In this document: positions 44,754 through 56,985 of the stretch, in pieces
Layout: each line of letters starts with the position of its first letter
Position numbering within the stretch: the stretch's first letter is position 1
Source of the DNA: Apoderus coryli
Lineage: Eukaryota > Arthropoda > Insecta > Coleoptera > Attelabidae
NCBI GenBank assembly: GCA_911728435.2
Contig: OU452211.1
Coordinates: 13,498,428 to 13,562,427 of the forward strand
Direction: 5' to 3'
DNA length: 64,000 nucleotides
Notes under the pieces: generated by a model
What the model saw: only the letters and a program-made list of their open reading frames with translations
Told to the model about the DNA's origin: nothing
The model's database searches: none
Translations under genes and position numbers: made by a program

Positions 44754-45975
44754 GTACTTAATATTTTATTTTTCATTAACTTCTCTCATTTTGAACAGGA
44801 GCAAGAGTAGGATTAAAACAAAGATTAATCTACACAATAGATAGTCAGCCCAATGCATTAAAATCAGAACATCTCTAAGTATGCCTGCCACTACGTGGCG
44901 TATACTAGCGTGTACATCATAGAGCAGTATTGTCACAGCCAGAAACCGTTTTGTAGTTTATTAATATCAGAAACAAAACGCAACGTATAACAATTATTTA
45001 CATCATTTGCAACAGATATGCACCGGCAATGGTGTATTGTCAGAGAGAGAAATTGATGAAATTCTGTATTAATCTGGAGGGGATACGCAGGGAGGGTAGA
45101 AAAAAACAAGCGAATGTGGTGTGTGTCGTGCTGTTGCCGATTCGTCGGTAAAAGAAACACACAGGGTGATTTATTACAAGTACAGTATTGAAATAAAAGC
45201 CTAATCTCTATGAACTAAATTTAATATAATAATATTTAATCCATGTCATACATATTTCAAGACTAGACCAGTCCCATGATCAGTGGCGAACAATCGTTAA
45301 ATGAAAAGCTTTTAGATAGAAACATACTTTTGACTCCATTGTAATAATTTGTTGATGTATATAAAAAAATCTAAATATCTAAAAGCTAAAAGCTTTTGAT
45401 TTAATTATTGCTCGCCACTGATTATGGGACTGGTCTAGTCTTGAAACATGTTGTATGGCATGGATTAATGATTATTAGGTATATTAAATTTATTTCGTGG
45501 ATATTAGACTTTTATACCAATACCGAAATCAAGTAGGTATTAATGTACATTATTCTTTGTCAAAATTATAACTTCACTTAAGAATGGACTAGGTACTTTT
45601 TCAATTTATTACATATATTTTAAATATTTCACGTATACAATGTGGCAAAGATGTAACAAGATTGTTGTAGATCTTATAATACCTATAATAAAAAAATTAT
45701 CAGTGCTACCTATATTATATTAGGTATACCTATTATAATAGTCTCTGTTATTGTGATTTTCATTGTTTTCATACCTACTGATTTTGTTTTGAAGAGAATT
45801 AATATATTAAATTAAATTTAATCTTTGGCTGCGTAGTTATTTTTTTGTGAATATTTTTTAACTTATTTTGTGTTTTTCTAATTTTAGACTAATTATATTA
45901 TTTTGTGTTGTGATTTTTTTTTATTTGAGAAACTTCCTAGTTAGTGACTAAATAATTTTTGAGTGTTTTGTGAAA

Positions 45976-46117
45976 ATGGAAAGAAACAATTCGAAATTAA
46001 GTCGTAACCAATGTGCTTTTCGAAATTGTAACAACAGTTACAGAAACAATCGAGAGGTACATTTCTTTCGATTTCCTAAAGAAGAAGATCGATGCAGAAA
46101 ATGGGTTATAAATTCAG
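45976..46117 (+). CDS. THAP-domain first exon, copy 2
   Basis: Same 142-nt exon as at 18927-19068, open, with the same GTATAAG donor. CAFRNC and HFFRFPKEEDRCRKWV are retained. No downstream transposase exon was found in the element. Confidence 0.7.
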
Positions 46118-46716
46118 GTATAAGTTCCACTTTATCGGTTTAGGTACTTAAATTTTACTTCTTTTTAATGTTTCTTCGGGTAAATAATAAGTTCGGTAGG
46201 AATAGGGCTTTGGGTATCAAACAAAAAAGATAGAAAATAGAAATTTGACATAGGGGTAGTTCTAAGCATTTACAAGTTTGTGCCGCCCCCGGAGGTATAC
46301 ATGAGGGCGGCGCAATGCCGTTTTAAATATCTCGTTTCGCTTTCTTGGAAAATAAAAAATTATAACTGATAACTGAAACTTAGTACTTAATACGTGGGCG
46401 TAAGAGGTAAGCTCACTTCACAGGTTCTCGGCCTTTTAACAGAAAAACTGACTTTTTGGACAAATTAGACATGGAACATCATATCATAATCATATTTTGG
46501 GTAACACATGTAGTTTTCGATATACAGGATCGATTTAAACACTTTTTGGATCCCTCTCGAAAAATTATTTTTTTTTGTTTCTGTAGTTAGTCAACGCCTT
46601 AAATTTATGTCAAAATTAACCCTTATTTACAAATATTTCAAAAACTACTGCACCTAGGCAACCCGTATGTCATTTTTCTTGTCCTTTAGAGCGGCATTTA
46701 TATATGTTAAAATATA

Positions 46717-46895
46717 CAGGGTGTCACATCAAGAAAAAGCAACTTTGGTCCGCTGCGCGTTTGTGAACTACCCTATGTAATTAAAAACATTTTTGGTTGT
46801 AGATCTCTTCAGGTCCTAAAATTTTGTAAAGGATTTTTTTGTCTATCGCTTATAGATTGAGCTATCCTCCGCCCACACACTAATGGGCCACCCTG
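46717..46895. mobile_element. Small mariner-like MITE, copy 2
   Basis: Same CAGGGTG ends with flanking TA as the MITE at 19688-19866; shared by descent of the duplicated block. Confidence 0.6.
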
Positions 46896-47740
46896 TATAT
46901 TATATAACGCTTAATAGCTGTATATCTAGAAATATCAAATATCGAGAGCGTTAGAGAAAGATTTAATGTAATGAGGTTAGTTTTTAAAATAATATAAATC
47001 TAAGTATATAGGTTTAAAAAAATTTCATAGGTTTACACATTGTTTGTTTTGTTTATTAAGGCATCAAAACGGAACACCCTTTATGAAATTACTTTAAATT
47101 ACTAAAATAATATTATTTTAGTCATTTAAAATTATTGTCTAAAACATTTAATGAACCAGCCCTGTATATTTATACTATTATAGTAATTTTTTTTATTTTC
47201 GTACATACACATTAATCTTTACGTAGATAGGTATACCATATAATTTTATATTACCCGACAAAAAACACTGCTGCACAGTAGTACATATATGATACCTATA
47301 ATATAAAAACAAACTCCCACCTCGTAGGGGAAAGTATACTCGTCCTTGTCTAACATTGCCCATATGATTATTTTATTTCAACACAATACATATAACGCCA
47401 TCTACAATTTACATGGTTGCATGTTTTTCTAATAGATGTAGCTCGTGTCGAGACAGTTTCAATTTTTGTTTTATTTCCTATATACGCTGACTATCTATTG
47501 TGTAGATTAATCTTTGATTAAAATTAGGGGTGTCTGATACACTGCGACCTGATGCTCTTGTGTCCACCTGTCTTGAGTTACTTGATCTGTGCCTCAAGTT
47601 ACAACTCTCCATGCTAGAGCTCTCTTTCTAAGGCGACAATGTCCTGTAAGAAATCGAGCAAGAGTACAGTTCAGAGAAATCCAATAGTTAGGTACAGGGA
47701 AAATATACCCCCTGTATGATAAAGATTTTAAATACTAAAT

Positions 47741-50086
47741 TTGAGGAGCCTGAATGTTAATCTAAAAAATTGTGAACTGCTGTATCCGCCAAAGAATCCC
47801 AGAATTGTTTGGTATCTCATCACAATGAAACGTGATGCGCCCTTGAGCTCCTCCCTTTTATTAACCGGAGTGGAATACACCATGGTTTTTCTTCTTTTGG
47901 AGGATTGGTCTGAGGTCGGCGAAGGTGGCGATGACATTGACGTTGTGGTAGACAAAATGTATGAAATTATCTATAAAATCATTGATAGGCATGTCCCTCG
48001 AGTTCGGAATTTCAAGCGCAAGTTCCCGGTCTGGTTTACATCCACAATAATTAGAAATATAAAGGAGAAAGAACTGCAGTTAAGAAAATACAGAAGAACT
48101 GGTGATCCGAACTGTTTGGAAAAATTTCAAAGACTTCGAAGAGCCGTGAAAAGTGAGATTGATGTTGCCTATTCAGAATATCTGGAATATCTGCTTGTTT
48201 CTGCTCATTTTTTTCATGCAAAAAATAATACCACAAGAATACCTAGCGTCATGTCATTCAATGATGAGCAATACAGCGAGCCACAGGCTATAGTGCAGTG
48301 CTTTGCTGAGTTTTTTAATAGCGTATTTCAGAAGCCCAGTGAATCTGATGTCAGTACTGTGAATAATTTCTCTTATTCCACGATTTCTGTGTCGAATATT
48401 ACTGAAACTGAAATAATTGATTCTTGTAAAAAATTGAAAAACAAGTTTACGGCCGGACCTGATGGGTTGCCATCGTTTTTAATAAAGGATTGCGTGGGAA
48501 TCTTGGTGCGTCCACTAGCAACAATATTTAATAGGGCACTCAACGAAGGCAAGTTTCCAGATCGGTGGCGAGAGGCAAGAGTTGTGCCTGTTTATAAACC
48601 AGGCGACAGATCGCTCATCAATAACTATCGACCGATTTCTATATTATCCAATTTCTCTAAATTATTTGAAACTGTGCTGTATAACAGAATATGTAATTCC
48701 GTACATGGGCAAGTTTCCCTTAATCAGCATGGGTTTTTCCCCGGGAGGTCCACTGCCACTAACCTTGCAATTTTTACTCAGCAAGTGAACGAGGCTGTTG
48801 ATGGTGGTGGGCAATTTGATGTGTTGTATACAGACTTTGCTAAAGCATTTGATCGTTTGGATCACCGAATACTTGTTCAAAAGCTCGATCGATTCGGATT
48901 TGATGATGGTTTGAAGTCGTTAATTACTTCATATCTTCAGAACAGACTTCAATATGTATATTATAACGGCTATACGTCAGAGAGGTATTGGGCTTCCTCA
49001 GGCGTTCCGCAGGGATCCAATTTGGGTCCACTGCTTTTTTCCATTTTTATAAATGATCTAAATGATTGTCTGTGTGTAAAACGGCTTTTTTTTGCCGACG
49101 ATCTTAAGTTGTTCGCCCCTCTTACTTCTCATGTAGACTGTCTTCGGTTGCAGGACGATCTGAGAGCTGTGGAACATTGGTGTAACGTTAATAATCTATC
49201 GCTCAACGAGAATAAATGCAAATGTATGACATTCACTAGAAGGAAGAATATTATAAGTTTTCGCTACACGGTTGGTGGGACCGCACTAGCTAGGTGTCTG
49301 ACTGCTGCTGACCTGGGCGTGCTTTTCGACTCTAGTCTGTCATTTGTGCCTCATGTGGCTGCTAGGACTGGTGAAGCTGTGAGATCCTACGGTTTTATCG
49401 TGAGAAGCTGTAGGAGTTTTCATAGCATTGATGCGTTGAAAGTTTTGTATAACTCTTTTGTGCGTTCGAAGCTCGAATATTGCTCCTTGATTTGGTACCC
49501 GATCTATCAGATTCATGTGCGGAATGTTGAGAGTGTCAAAAGAAAGTTTTTGAAATACCTTTCATTTAAGGCAGACGGTATTTATCCTGACAGAGGGATT
49601 GAATATACGTTGTTGCTGAACAAGTTCAATTTCAAGAGTTTGGAGTTTAGAAGAATGGTTTTTTCTCTAAAATTTTTGTATGATCTTTTACATAATAGAA
49701 TCGACTGTCTCAAATAAATTTTAACGTGCCCAGACTTGGCGCCCGCAATCCTTTAACTTTCTACTCTCAGCGCCCTTGTACTAACCTCTATACAAAATCG
49801 CCCGTATATGTCATGTGTAATAATTTTAATTTGATTTGCGCTGACTGTGACATTTTTAATTGTTCAAGGGAAGCACTTAGGAGGGCTGCTCTGACTGTTT
49901 GTGCGTCGTAGTTTCTCTTTTTGTTCTTGTTAATTGTTTAATTAGTGTAGATCAACCATGTTTTACTTTTAATGGATTGCTTATTGTGTTATGTATAATA
50001 TTTTGTTTTTTTTTTTGTGGAATTACCTATTGTATTATAATTTTGCTCTGTTAAGGGAGAAATCTGTTGAGCAATAAAGGCTGATT
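47741..50086 (+). pseudogene. RT-B copy 2: reverse transcriptase, nearly complete
   Basis: The better-preserved RT-B. A 658-codon frame (47741-49717) spans the linker, FTAGPDGLPSFLIKDC, NNYRPISI, VLYTDFAKAFDRLDH, SGVPQGSNLGPLLFSI, RLFFADDLKLF and the thumb. A ~13-bp deletion near 49708 (relative to 22710-22722) then shifts the frame. The last 60 residues continue in another frame (49726-49911: RLGARNPLTFY, VMCNNFNLICADCDIF), followed by a 3' UTR to about 50086. A 20-bp piece is missing near 47887 upstream of the RT. The endonuclease is absent or unrecognisable. The catalytic core looks intact; the lesion is only in the C-terminal domain. Confidence 0.9.
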
Positions 50087-52292
50087 TTCCTGCTTTGTAC
50101 AGAGATATACTTGATATTGACTTCTCTGATCTTTGTGGTTGCAGTGATGTTGATATCGCTTCTAATGTTTTTTATGCTAGGTTGGACGATGTGATTTCTG
50201 CATCAGTACCGGTTTCATATGCAAGAAACTGCAAATATCCGCCTTGGTTCTCGAGTGATGTCGTTCGGAATATCAAATTAAAGTCTAGGCTCTGGAGGAA
50301 ATATAAAACTTCTGGTGATCCTCACTTTCTGAATGAATTTCGAGTTTTGCGTCAGATTATTAAAACTGAAGTGAACTCTTCATACAGAGTTTACTTGGGT
50401 GATGCTGAGCGTAGACTTAATGGTGACCCTAAGACTTTCTGGTCATTTATAAATTCTCGTAAAAGTTTTGGACGTTTACCTAGAGATATGTATTATAATG
50501 GCGATAATATTAAAGATCAGCAAGAACTTGTGGATAGATTTGCTCAATATTTCAATGAATCCTATGTCAATTCCCAAATTTTTGACATTGAAAATGTGAG
50601 TGAGGCTCTGAATGTGTCCTTTTTGTCTGATTGTGGAGTTACTGAATCTGAAGTTTACGGAGCTCTTAGAAAGCTCAAAGGTAAACCAACAGCAGGTCCG
50701 GATGGTATACCATCCTTTTTGGCTCGTGATTGTGCTGCGGTATTGGCTGGGCCATTGTGTACCATATTCAACCTTGCTTTACGATCGACTAATTTTCCTG
50801 CGTTTTGGAAGTTTTCAAGGGTGACGCCGGTTTTTAAAAAGGGAGATAAGCATGATGTAGGAAATTATCGTCCTATATCAATTCAATCATGTTTTGCGAA
50901 AGTGTTTGAGTTTTTACTACATGATATTATAATGTGTCATGTTAGACGACAAATTTCAACTGTGCAGCATGGTTTCTTCCCGGGTCGTTCTACATCTACC
51001 AATTTATTGGTTTTAACCCAGTTCCTGAGTGAACAACTTGATAATGGAGGTCAGGTAGATGTTATCTATACTGACTTTTCCAAGGCCTTTGACAGACTTG
51101 ATCATGGTGTCTTGATGGCTAAATTGTGTCGTTTTGGTCTATCCAATGGTTTGCTTCTTCTCTTGGATTCATATTTAAATGGTCGTTATCAATATGTTGA
51201 GTATAGAGGGTTCAGGTCTGTCAATTTTTTAGTGACCTCAGGAGTCCCCCAGGGTTCTGTGTTGGGGCCATTGTTGTTTTTGTGCTTTATTGATGATATT
51301 TCCAGTGGCTTGACTAGTAGTTCGCTCTTGTATGCCGATGACTTCAAGATATACTCGGTCATTGATAGTGAGCATGATTGCTCTGTTATTCAGGAAGACC
51401 TTAACAAGATTTATGAGTGGTGTGTTCGCAACAATCTTTATTTGAATATTGAAAAATGTTTTTCAGTTTCTCATACACGCAGATTAAAGCCTATAACGTA
51501 TTTGTATTTCATTCACGATTCTCCATTGGTTGTTTGTAATCGTATTAAGGATTTGGGGATTTTCTTTGATAGCAAACTAAACTTTATTGAACATTATAAT
51601 TATATGATTTCAGCTTCGTATCAGTCTCTGGGTTTCGTCATGCGTAACGCAAGGGATCTTAGGTCTCCTCAAACACTTATTGCGTTATTCAATGCATTTG
51701 TTAGGGCTAAGTTGGAGTATGCCTCAGTTGTGTGGAGTCCTACATATGAATTTCATTCGGCGAGTATGGAACGTGTTCATCGTCGTTTCGTTAAGTTTCT
51801 GTGGTTTCGTAGCGATGGAGTTTATCCAGTCATTGGATTTCCACATGATACGCTCCTAAATCGTTTTAATTTGACATCTTTAAGTACCCGCAGGGAATGT
51901 TCTGCTATTATCTTCCTGTACAAAATTATTAATGGAGATATTGATTGTCCAGAGCTGTTAGAATTGCTTCCATTTTATGTCCCTAATTTGCGTACACGTA
52001 ATAATAATACAGTTTTTTTACTTGTCAAGAGCACGCACTAATTTGTTGTTGCATTCTTCTTTGTTCGTAATGTGTAATATTTGTAGCCGTGTGTCTAGTG
52101 ATTTTGATATATTTGATTCAAATTTGTCATGTATGAAACATTTATTTTTTAAGTAATTAGTTTAAGTTATTAATTAGTTATTATTGTTATTTTGATATTA
52201 TTGTATTATTTGTAATTTTTACCTGCCCTTTAATTGGATATTTATCTGTCTGGGCAGTTGTATCTTAAATAAATAAAAAATAAATAAATAAA
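50087..52292 (+). mobile_element. RT-C non-LTR element (5'-truncated), only in copy 2
   Basis: Starts inside coding sequence at about 50087 (FPALYRDILDIDFSDL) directly after the RT-B 3' UTR and ends in an AAAT/AAATA-rich tail at about 52263-52292. Beyond the tail the shared flank resumes ('agtgccatggggattttc', as at 23088). Compared with copy 1, the shared sequence 22890-23085 is missing here, so insertion was accompanied or followed by a deletion. Confidence 0.85.
50095..52041 (+). CDS. RT-C reverse transcriptase, long intact frame
   Basis: 648 codons covering the RT N-terminal linker (PPWFSSDVVRNIKLKSRLWR), TAGPDGIPSFLARDC, VGNYRPISI, VIYTDFSKAFDRLDHG (about residue 325), SGVPQGSVLGPLLF, LLYADDFKIY (about residue 413), WCVRNNLYLN and the C-terminal block ending NLRTRNNN. 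Near 52013-52020 a T-run is one base off; the frame then ends early (STH). The +1 frame continues RARTNLLLHSSLFVMCNICS to a stop at 52154-52156, the expected family C-terminus. One homopolymer change is thus the only lesion seen. The endonuclease is absent. Confidence 0.92.
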   Translation: MYRDILDIDFSDLCGCSDVDIASNVFYARLDDVISASVPVSYARNCKYPPWFSSDVVRNIKLKSRLWRKYKTSGDPHFLNEFRVLRQIIKTEVNSSYRVYLGDAERRLNGDPKTFWSFINSRKSFGRLPRDMYYNGDNIKDQQELVDRFAQYFNESYVNSQIFDIENVSEALNVSFLSDCGVTESEVYGALRKLKGKPTAGPDGIPSFLARDCAAVLAGPLCTIFNLALRSTNFPAFWKFSRVTPVFKKGDKHDVGNYRPISIQSCFAKVFEFLLHDIIMCHVRRQISTVQHGFFPGRSTSTNLLVLTQFLSEQLDNGGQVDVIYTDFSKAFDRLDHGVLMAKLCRFGLSNGLLLLLDSYLNGRYQYVEYRGFRSVNFLVTSGVPQGSVLGPLLFLCFIDDISSGLTSSSLLYADDFKIYSVIDSEHDCSVIQEDLNKIYEWCVRNNLYLNIEKCFSVSHTRRLKPITYLYFIHDSPLVVCNRIKDLGIFFDSKLNFIEHYNYMISASYQSLGFVMRNARDLRSPQTLIALFNAFVRAKLEYASVVWSPTYEFHSASMERVHRRFVKFLWFRSDGVYPVIGFPHDTLLNRFNLTSLSTRRECSAIIFLYKIINGDIDCPELLELLPFYVPNLRTRNNNTVFLLVKSTH

Positions 52293-52376
52293 TAGTGCCA
52301 TGGGGATTTTCATTGATAAAATTCACAAAAAAACCCACTAAGTCGTCATTAACACGTGTTTGTATTTTGTTTCTAG

Positions 52377-52459
52377 GATCGAATCATTTGAGTTCTGGTT
52401 CCGGCAGATCAAATGACTCAACGGAAGAGATATACACAAAATCATCGAAGAAAGTCTAG
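52377..52459 (+). CDS. Host-gene terminal exon C (copy 2)
   Basis: Acceptor TTTGTTTCTAG, then 83 nt ending in TAG at 52457-52459. Identical to 23171-23253 except ATG to ATA (Met to Ile). Phase matches exon A at 44608-44753. It is followed by the AT-rich flank shared with copy 1 (52460-52880). Confidence 0.55.
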
Positions 52460-52924
52460 CGGTATTTGTGTTATTTTTTCGGAAAAACAAATTCATAACA
52501 TAATATGTTTTTTTCATTATTTATTTCTTTAAAAATATCATTTTTTATTATATATTTCTTTGTTATTTTTTTATTGTCCTATATTTTAAAATTATCTTAA
52601 TTACAACATTTTTTTTGTACAATAATTTAAAAAAGTAATCGATTAGTATGTGTAACAGGGTTACCTTCTATGGAAATCTTGGCGACTGCATTCATGATTT
52701 TAATTTCTGAACAGCTTTTTTCACTATTGGTTATTATTATTGTTAGTAGGTGTTTTATAATTATGTAAAAAGTGTATAAATAACAGTTATTAGAAGGTTA
52801 TATATATATATAACGTTGTGTTTCTTTTATATTATATACATTACATGGTGCAGTGACCTTCGGGCGACGTCTGACCCAATGGCGTAGGCATGTTTCTTTT
52901 TTTGACTGGATCATAAGCATTTAT

Positions 52925-53087
52925 GAATGCCAGATCTTTGACTGGCCATTTCTCGGATATCAAACAACTTTTAAATAGAGAGTTGTATGACATTGTGGGT
53001 GTTTCGGAGACATGGTTGTCAGATGTCATCTCCAGCCATGCTATAAACATTGACGGCTATAATTTTGTCAGGAGGGATAGAAGTTAA
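52925..53087 (+). pseudogene. Endonuclease N-terminal fragment of RT-D type
   Basis: Reads ARSLTGHFSDIKQLLNRELY, VGVSETWLSDVISSHAIN and GYNFVRRDRS before TAA, as at 27423-27584. The rest of that retroelement is absent here because a Helentron-like copy begins at 53108. Confidence 0.75.
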
Positions 53088-53107
53088 TTTAATACAATAA
53101 AATAAAA

Positions 53108-54907
53108 CTAGCTGTTGCCCTCGAGGCACGAATAGCTCTCCATATTTAAGTGTAAAAGTAATAATTTTATGACCTTTTTGTCATTTATCTAAATTTAATA
53201 AATTTTTGTTTTGTTTTAGACATCAGCTATTTTTTTTTTAAGTATCGGGTTTTGTGCCTTTCTCTTCTCTTTGGAGGCACTATTTATACGCAGATATTTT
53301 ATATTTCAGATCTAGGCCAAGTTCTTGAACGCAAATTAATTGATTTTTTTAGTTTTATTATAAAATTTATTTTGCCCCCTTTTCTACTATTTAGGAACGC
53401 CTATGTAAACAAAATTGTTATGCTGCATGATGTAGGTTATCCGTTAAGTGGTTTTTGAGTTATCACGGATACATTTTTTTTTCTCACCCTTTTATAGAAT
53501 TTTCACGGACGCCTATGGAACATTAATTTTTGTCGTGTATTTTTAACACCAATTCAACTAGTTAAATATAAATTTTTTTACATTTTAATTTTTTTTTTAT
53601 TTTACCCCTTTTTTTTCTATTTACGAACGCCTATGTAAATACAAATTTTATGCTGCATTTTTTAGGTTATCTTATATGAAAGCTATATATAATTAGCCAA
53701 TTTTTCTGGTATATTTGGAAAACATTTTTTTTTCGTTTTTGACCCTTTTTTAAGACTATTTTCGAACGCCTGTGTGAACTAATTCTTTTATGTAACATTT
53801 TTTAGGTTATATTCTATCACAACTATAAAAAAATTATTCAATATTTCGGATAAGTTTAAGAACTATGATTTTTTAAATTTTTGAACCCTCTTTTAAACCC
53901 CTTGCCTACGCTCAATGTTACTCACCACCTATATATATATATATATATATCCTGTAGTATTTTCGTACCAAATGTGGTTAAAATCCGTTAAGTGGTTTTT
54001 GAGTTATCACAGATAACAAATTTTTTCTGACCCTTTTATAGAATTTTCACGGACGCCTATGGTACATTAATTTTTGTCGTGTATTTTTAACACCAATTCA
54101 TCTAGTTAAATATAAAAATTTTTACATTTTAATTTTTTTTTATTTTACCCCTTTTTCTACTATTTACGAACGCCTATGTAAATACAAATTTTATGCTGCA
54201 TTTTTTAGGTTATCTTATATCAAAGCTATATATAATCAGCCAATTTTTCTGGTATATTTGAGAAACATTTTTTTTTTTCATTTTTGACCCTTTTTTTAAA
54301 CTATTTTCGAACGCCTGTGTAAACTATGAAAAATTATTCCATATTTCGAATAAGTTTAGGAAATATATATTTTTTATGTTTTGACCCCTTTTCCACTATT
54401 TACGAACGCCTATGAAAGTAAGTTATTCATGACACATTTTATAGGTTATATTCTATCAAAACTATAAATAACTAGTTAATATTTCTGCTATTTTTAAGAA
54501 ATACGTTTTTTTTAATCTTTTTTACCCCATTTTACACTATTTTCGAACGCCCATGTAGTTTAATATTTTATGTTCAATATTTTAGGTTATATTCAATTAA
54601 ATGCGTAAAAAATTATGCAGTATTTCGGATAAGTTTAAGAACTATGAATTTTTTTAATTTTTGAACCCTCTTTTAAACCCTTTGCCTACGCTCATTGTTT
54701 TCCAAAATCTAATCAGCTCCTTGCCATGTCCAATAGTATTTTTGTACCAAATTTGGTTAAAATCTGTTAAGCAGTTTTTGCGTTTTCGTGGATACAGACA
54801 GACATTTTTTTAAAACTACTTATTTATGTATAAAATGACCAAAAACAAGTATTTCCGGTGAAATTAAAAAAATTTTTTTTTTTCATGAAACTAATAGTCT
54901 CCATATA
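53108..54907 (+). mobile_element. Helitron/Helentron-like element, copy D (3' end lost)
   Basis: Starts CTAGCTGTTGCC after an A-run. It has shorter internal arrays, an (AT)n expansion at about 53931-53950, and a very short GACA tract near 54797. Its terminal hairpin is broken by a mariner-type insertion at 54908, at the same TA as in copy C. The final ATATGGAGAGCTAA is not found downstream. Confidence 0.8.
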
Positions 54908-55955
54908 CAGGGTGTCCTACGGTGGCAACCCATTAGATTATTTCAGAAACTACTTCGAATTGAATTTTGAAAATTTCAGTGTCTAAATTGTCAAATATGC
55001 TCTACTCAAATAATATAATAGCAACGGTATAGCACTTCCGGATATACCGGAAGTTGATGGCAACATTGTTATTTTAAATGGAACACCCTATATATTATTA
55101 CATTTTTGGATTCTAAATAAGATTTCAGACATATTTCATGTATCATGTCCTATACCTAACGTCAGTCGTTTTTGACTTATATCAAGATTTATGTCAAAAT
55201 TGACAGTTTAGTGCTCCATATAAATTCCGGTTTTACCTTGTAAATCAGTATTTAATAATTATTTTGCAGGTATTTTCTTATCAGGTGGGATCTTCTTTTT
55301 CGAACTGACAAGACATTTTCTGATTCGTTTATACAGGGTGGTCAAAAAATTATATTGAAAACGGTTTAAGAAAAACAGTTGAAAGTCAATATTTTCAAAT
55401 GGAATGGGTATATTATTATTATTTTATCTTCCTTAGCATTAAAAAATAATGCAATTTTGTAATAGGTTATCATTTTCTAAAATGCATAGTTTTCGAAATA
55501 TCGTCATTTTAAATTTTTCTACAGCGCTTACCGTTGTCTCTCTGGAAGCTAGCTAATTAATTTAGTTAGCCATGAAATTATTGTCATTTTAACGTCAAAC
55601 TAAACGTCAAATTAATAAAAATGAAAAATACTTATTGATATTATAAATTTATTATTAATTCATGGAGAATAAAATAAAGTGATTAATATCACCTGTAGAG
55701 TATTAAACGAGAGAAACCCCCATTTGCTAACGATGACTAGAGAAATTAGGAAGAATTTTGAGGAATCATTTAGAGCAGGTTGGGAGGTATACAAATCAAG
55801 TATTACAACGAACTAAGACTAAAATTTAAAATAATACAGCAGAAATGAACAGAAGATTAAACTAAATAAATTTTCAACTAAAAAAACGATAACAAAACTA
55901 ATTTAATTGTTCGATATGACCCCCATTTAGTCTTAACTAAATTAATTAGCTAGCT
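54908..55955 (+). mobile_element. Mariner-type element, decayed relative of 14.0-16.3 kb
   Basis: The left end CAGGGTGTCCTACGG and most of the ~700-bp left arm are present (54908-55610). The interior keeps a transposase remnant. The right arm is reduced to about 25 bp (taactaaattaattagctag at about 55932) before foreign sequence. Left-end position in the Helentron hairpin is the same as in copy C. Confidence 0.75.
55661..55769 (+). pseudogene. Mariner transposase N-terminal remnant
   Basis: Plus-strand reading HGE, stop, NKVINITCRVLNERNPHLLT then MTREIRKNFEES. It corresponds to the N-terminal helix-turn-helix of the transposase at 15468-15253, but in the opposite orientation relative to the element's left end and with a stop codon. 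Confidence 0.7.
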
Positions 55956-56130
55956 TCGGTTAATATAAAATTATATGGTATACGTACACCTATCTACGCA
56001 AAGATTAATGTGTATGGACGAAAATAAAAGAAATTACTATAATAGTATAAATATACAGGGCTGGTTCATTAAATGTTTTAGACAATAATTTTAAATGACT
56101 AAAATAATATTATTTTAGTCATTTAATTTT
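55956..56130 (-). repeat. Inverted fragment of the THAP/P-like element
   Basis: Reverse complement of about 20080-20243 (tatacgtacacctatctacgc ... ttattttagtcattta). It contains the 'acagggctggttcatt' segment. Non-coding. Confidence 0.65.
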
Positions 56131-56204
56131 AAATTTCGGATATAAGGATGCATCAAAAAGTTATATTTAAATTAACGAAATTTGGCGTTATAGATAGGAC
56201 TTCC

Positions 56205-56985
56205 GCTTATTATCTGATTCAGTTTTAAGGATCAAACTCAAACAGCAGATTCAACTTGTTAACATTATGAAAAAATAAATCTCAGACTCATACAGGCGTG
56301 AAATGCTACCCTAACTTTTTTATGCACATTTTTTGCGTGTGTTTCAATTCGGAGATGTAAAATCTAACAAATTATATACGTAATAAATGTATCCTTCTGT
56401 GATATTGATAGAAAGTCATCGTTATCGCGTATTATCGATTTTAAGAAATATTAAAAAGGCTGTGCTTTTTACAAGTTGCTGAAGTAAATAAGGTTTGAAA
56501 TTTCCAGCATGACAATAATTATTTAAAAAAATACGGTTTCGAAATGCAGGATGTAAAAAATTAGAATTTTTAATCTGTTTTTAATGAAAATTTAAATCTA
56601 TTGAGAAACATGGTTCAGGGTTGTTGTGAAATGTATTTTACTCCAAAGATTCTACTCATCGATTATAACCGAATTAATTTACTCAAAAATATCTATACTA
56701 GTAAAATAACACAATTATCACAATTAGGTTCAAATTCTGCAACGCCGAATTGAAAAAAAACTTACAGTCTCCCTAATATTGGTTTTTGTGCAATGATCAT
56801 AAAACTTTAAAAAAATAACGATTTATGTAGATTGTATTGTTAACACGTTTCGTAAAAAGCTTTAAAAACCCACCAACAGGGTGTTAAAAGTATCACGACA
56901 ATAACTTTTTTCATGTTTTAACAAGTACAATCGTCTGCTTCAGATTGATCCTTAAAAACTGAATAACAGTTTCTCTATATAAAAA
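56205..56985. repeat. Degenerate foldback, ~65-bp arms
   Basis: 56210-56272 (attcagttttaaggatcaa ... cttgttaacattatgaaaaa) is the inverse of about 56912-56975 with several mismatches. The interior is AT-rich with no frame. It includes 'ccaaagattctactcatcga' (56643-56662), also found as the tail of the palindromic insertion at 63771-63804. Confidence 0.5.

Larger units (their letters stand above)
44819..47516 (+). mobile_element. THAP/P-like DNA transposon, copy 2
   Basis: Same ends and same ATTAAAA target duplication (44812-44818, 47517-47523) as copy 1. It therefore moved with the duplicated block and was not a new insertion. It lacks small pieces compared with copy 1 (for example near 46282). 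Contains the THAP exon, the foldback with degenerate hammerhead arms (about 45170-45560) and the MITE (46717-46895). Confidence 0.75.
39581..53107 (+). repeat. Segmental duplication, copy 2
   Basis: The second version of 10076-27584, with the same orientation and order. It is unique in carrying the CCCAAC element in RT-A, the RT-A core deletion and retroelement RT-C between RT-B and exon C. It lacks the Sola-like element and shows the empty CAAT site at 52877-52880. Confidence 0.85.
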
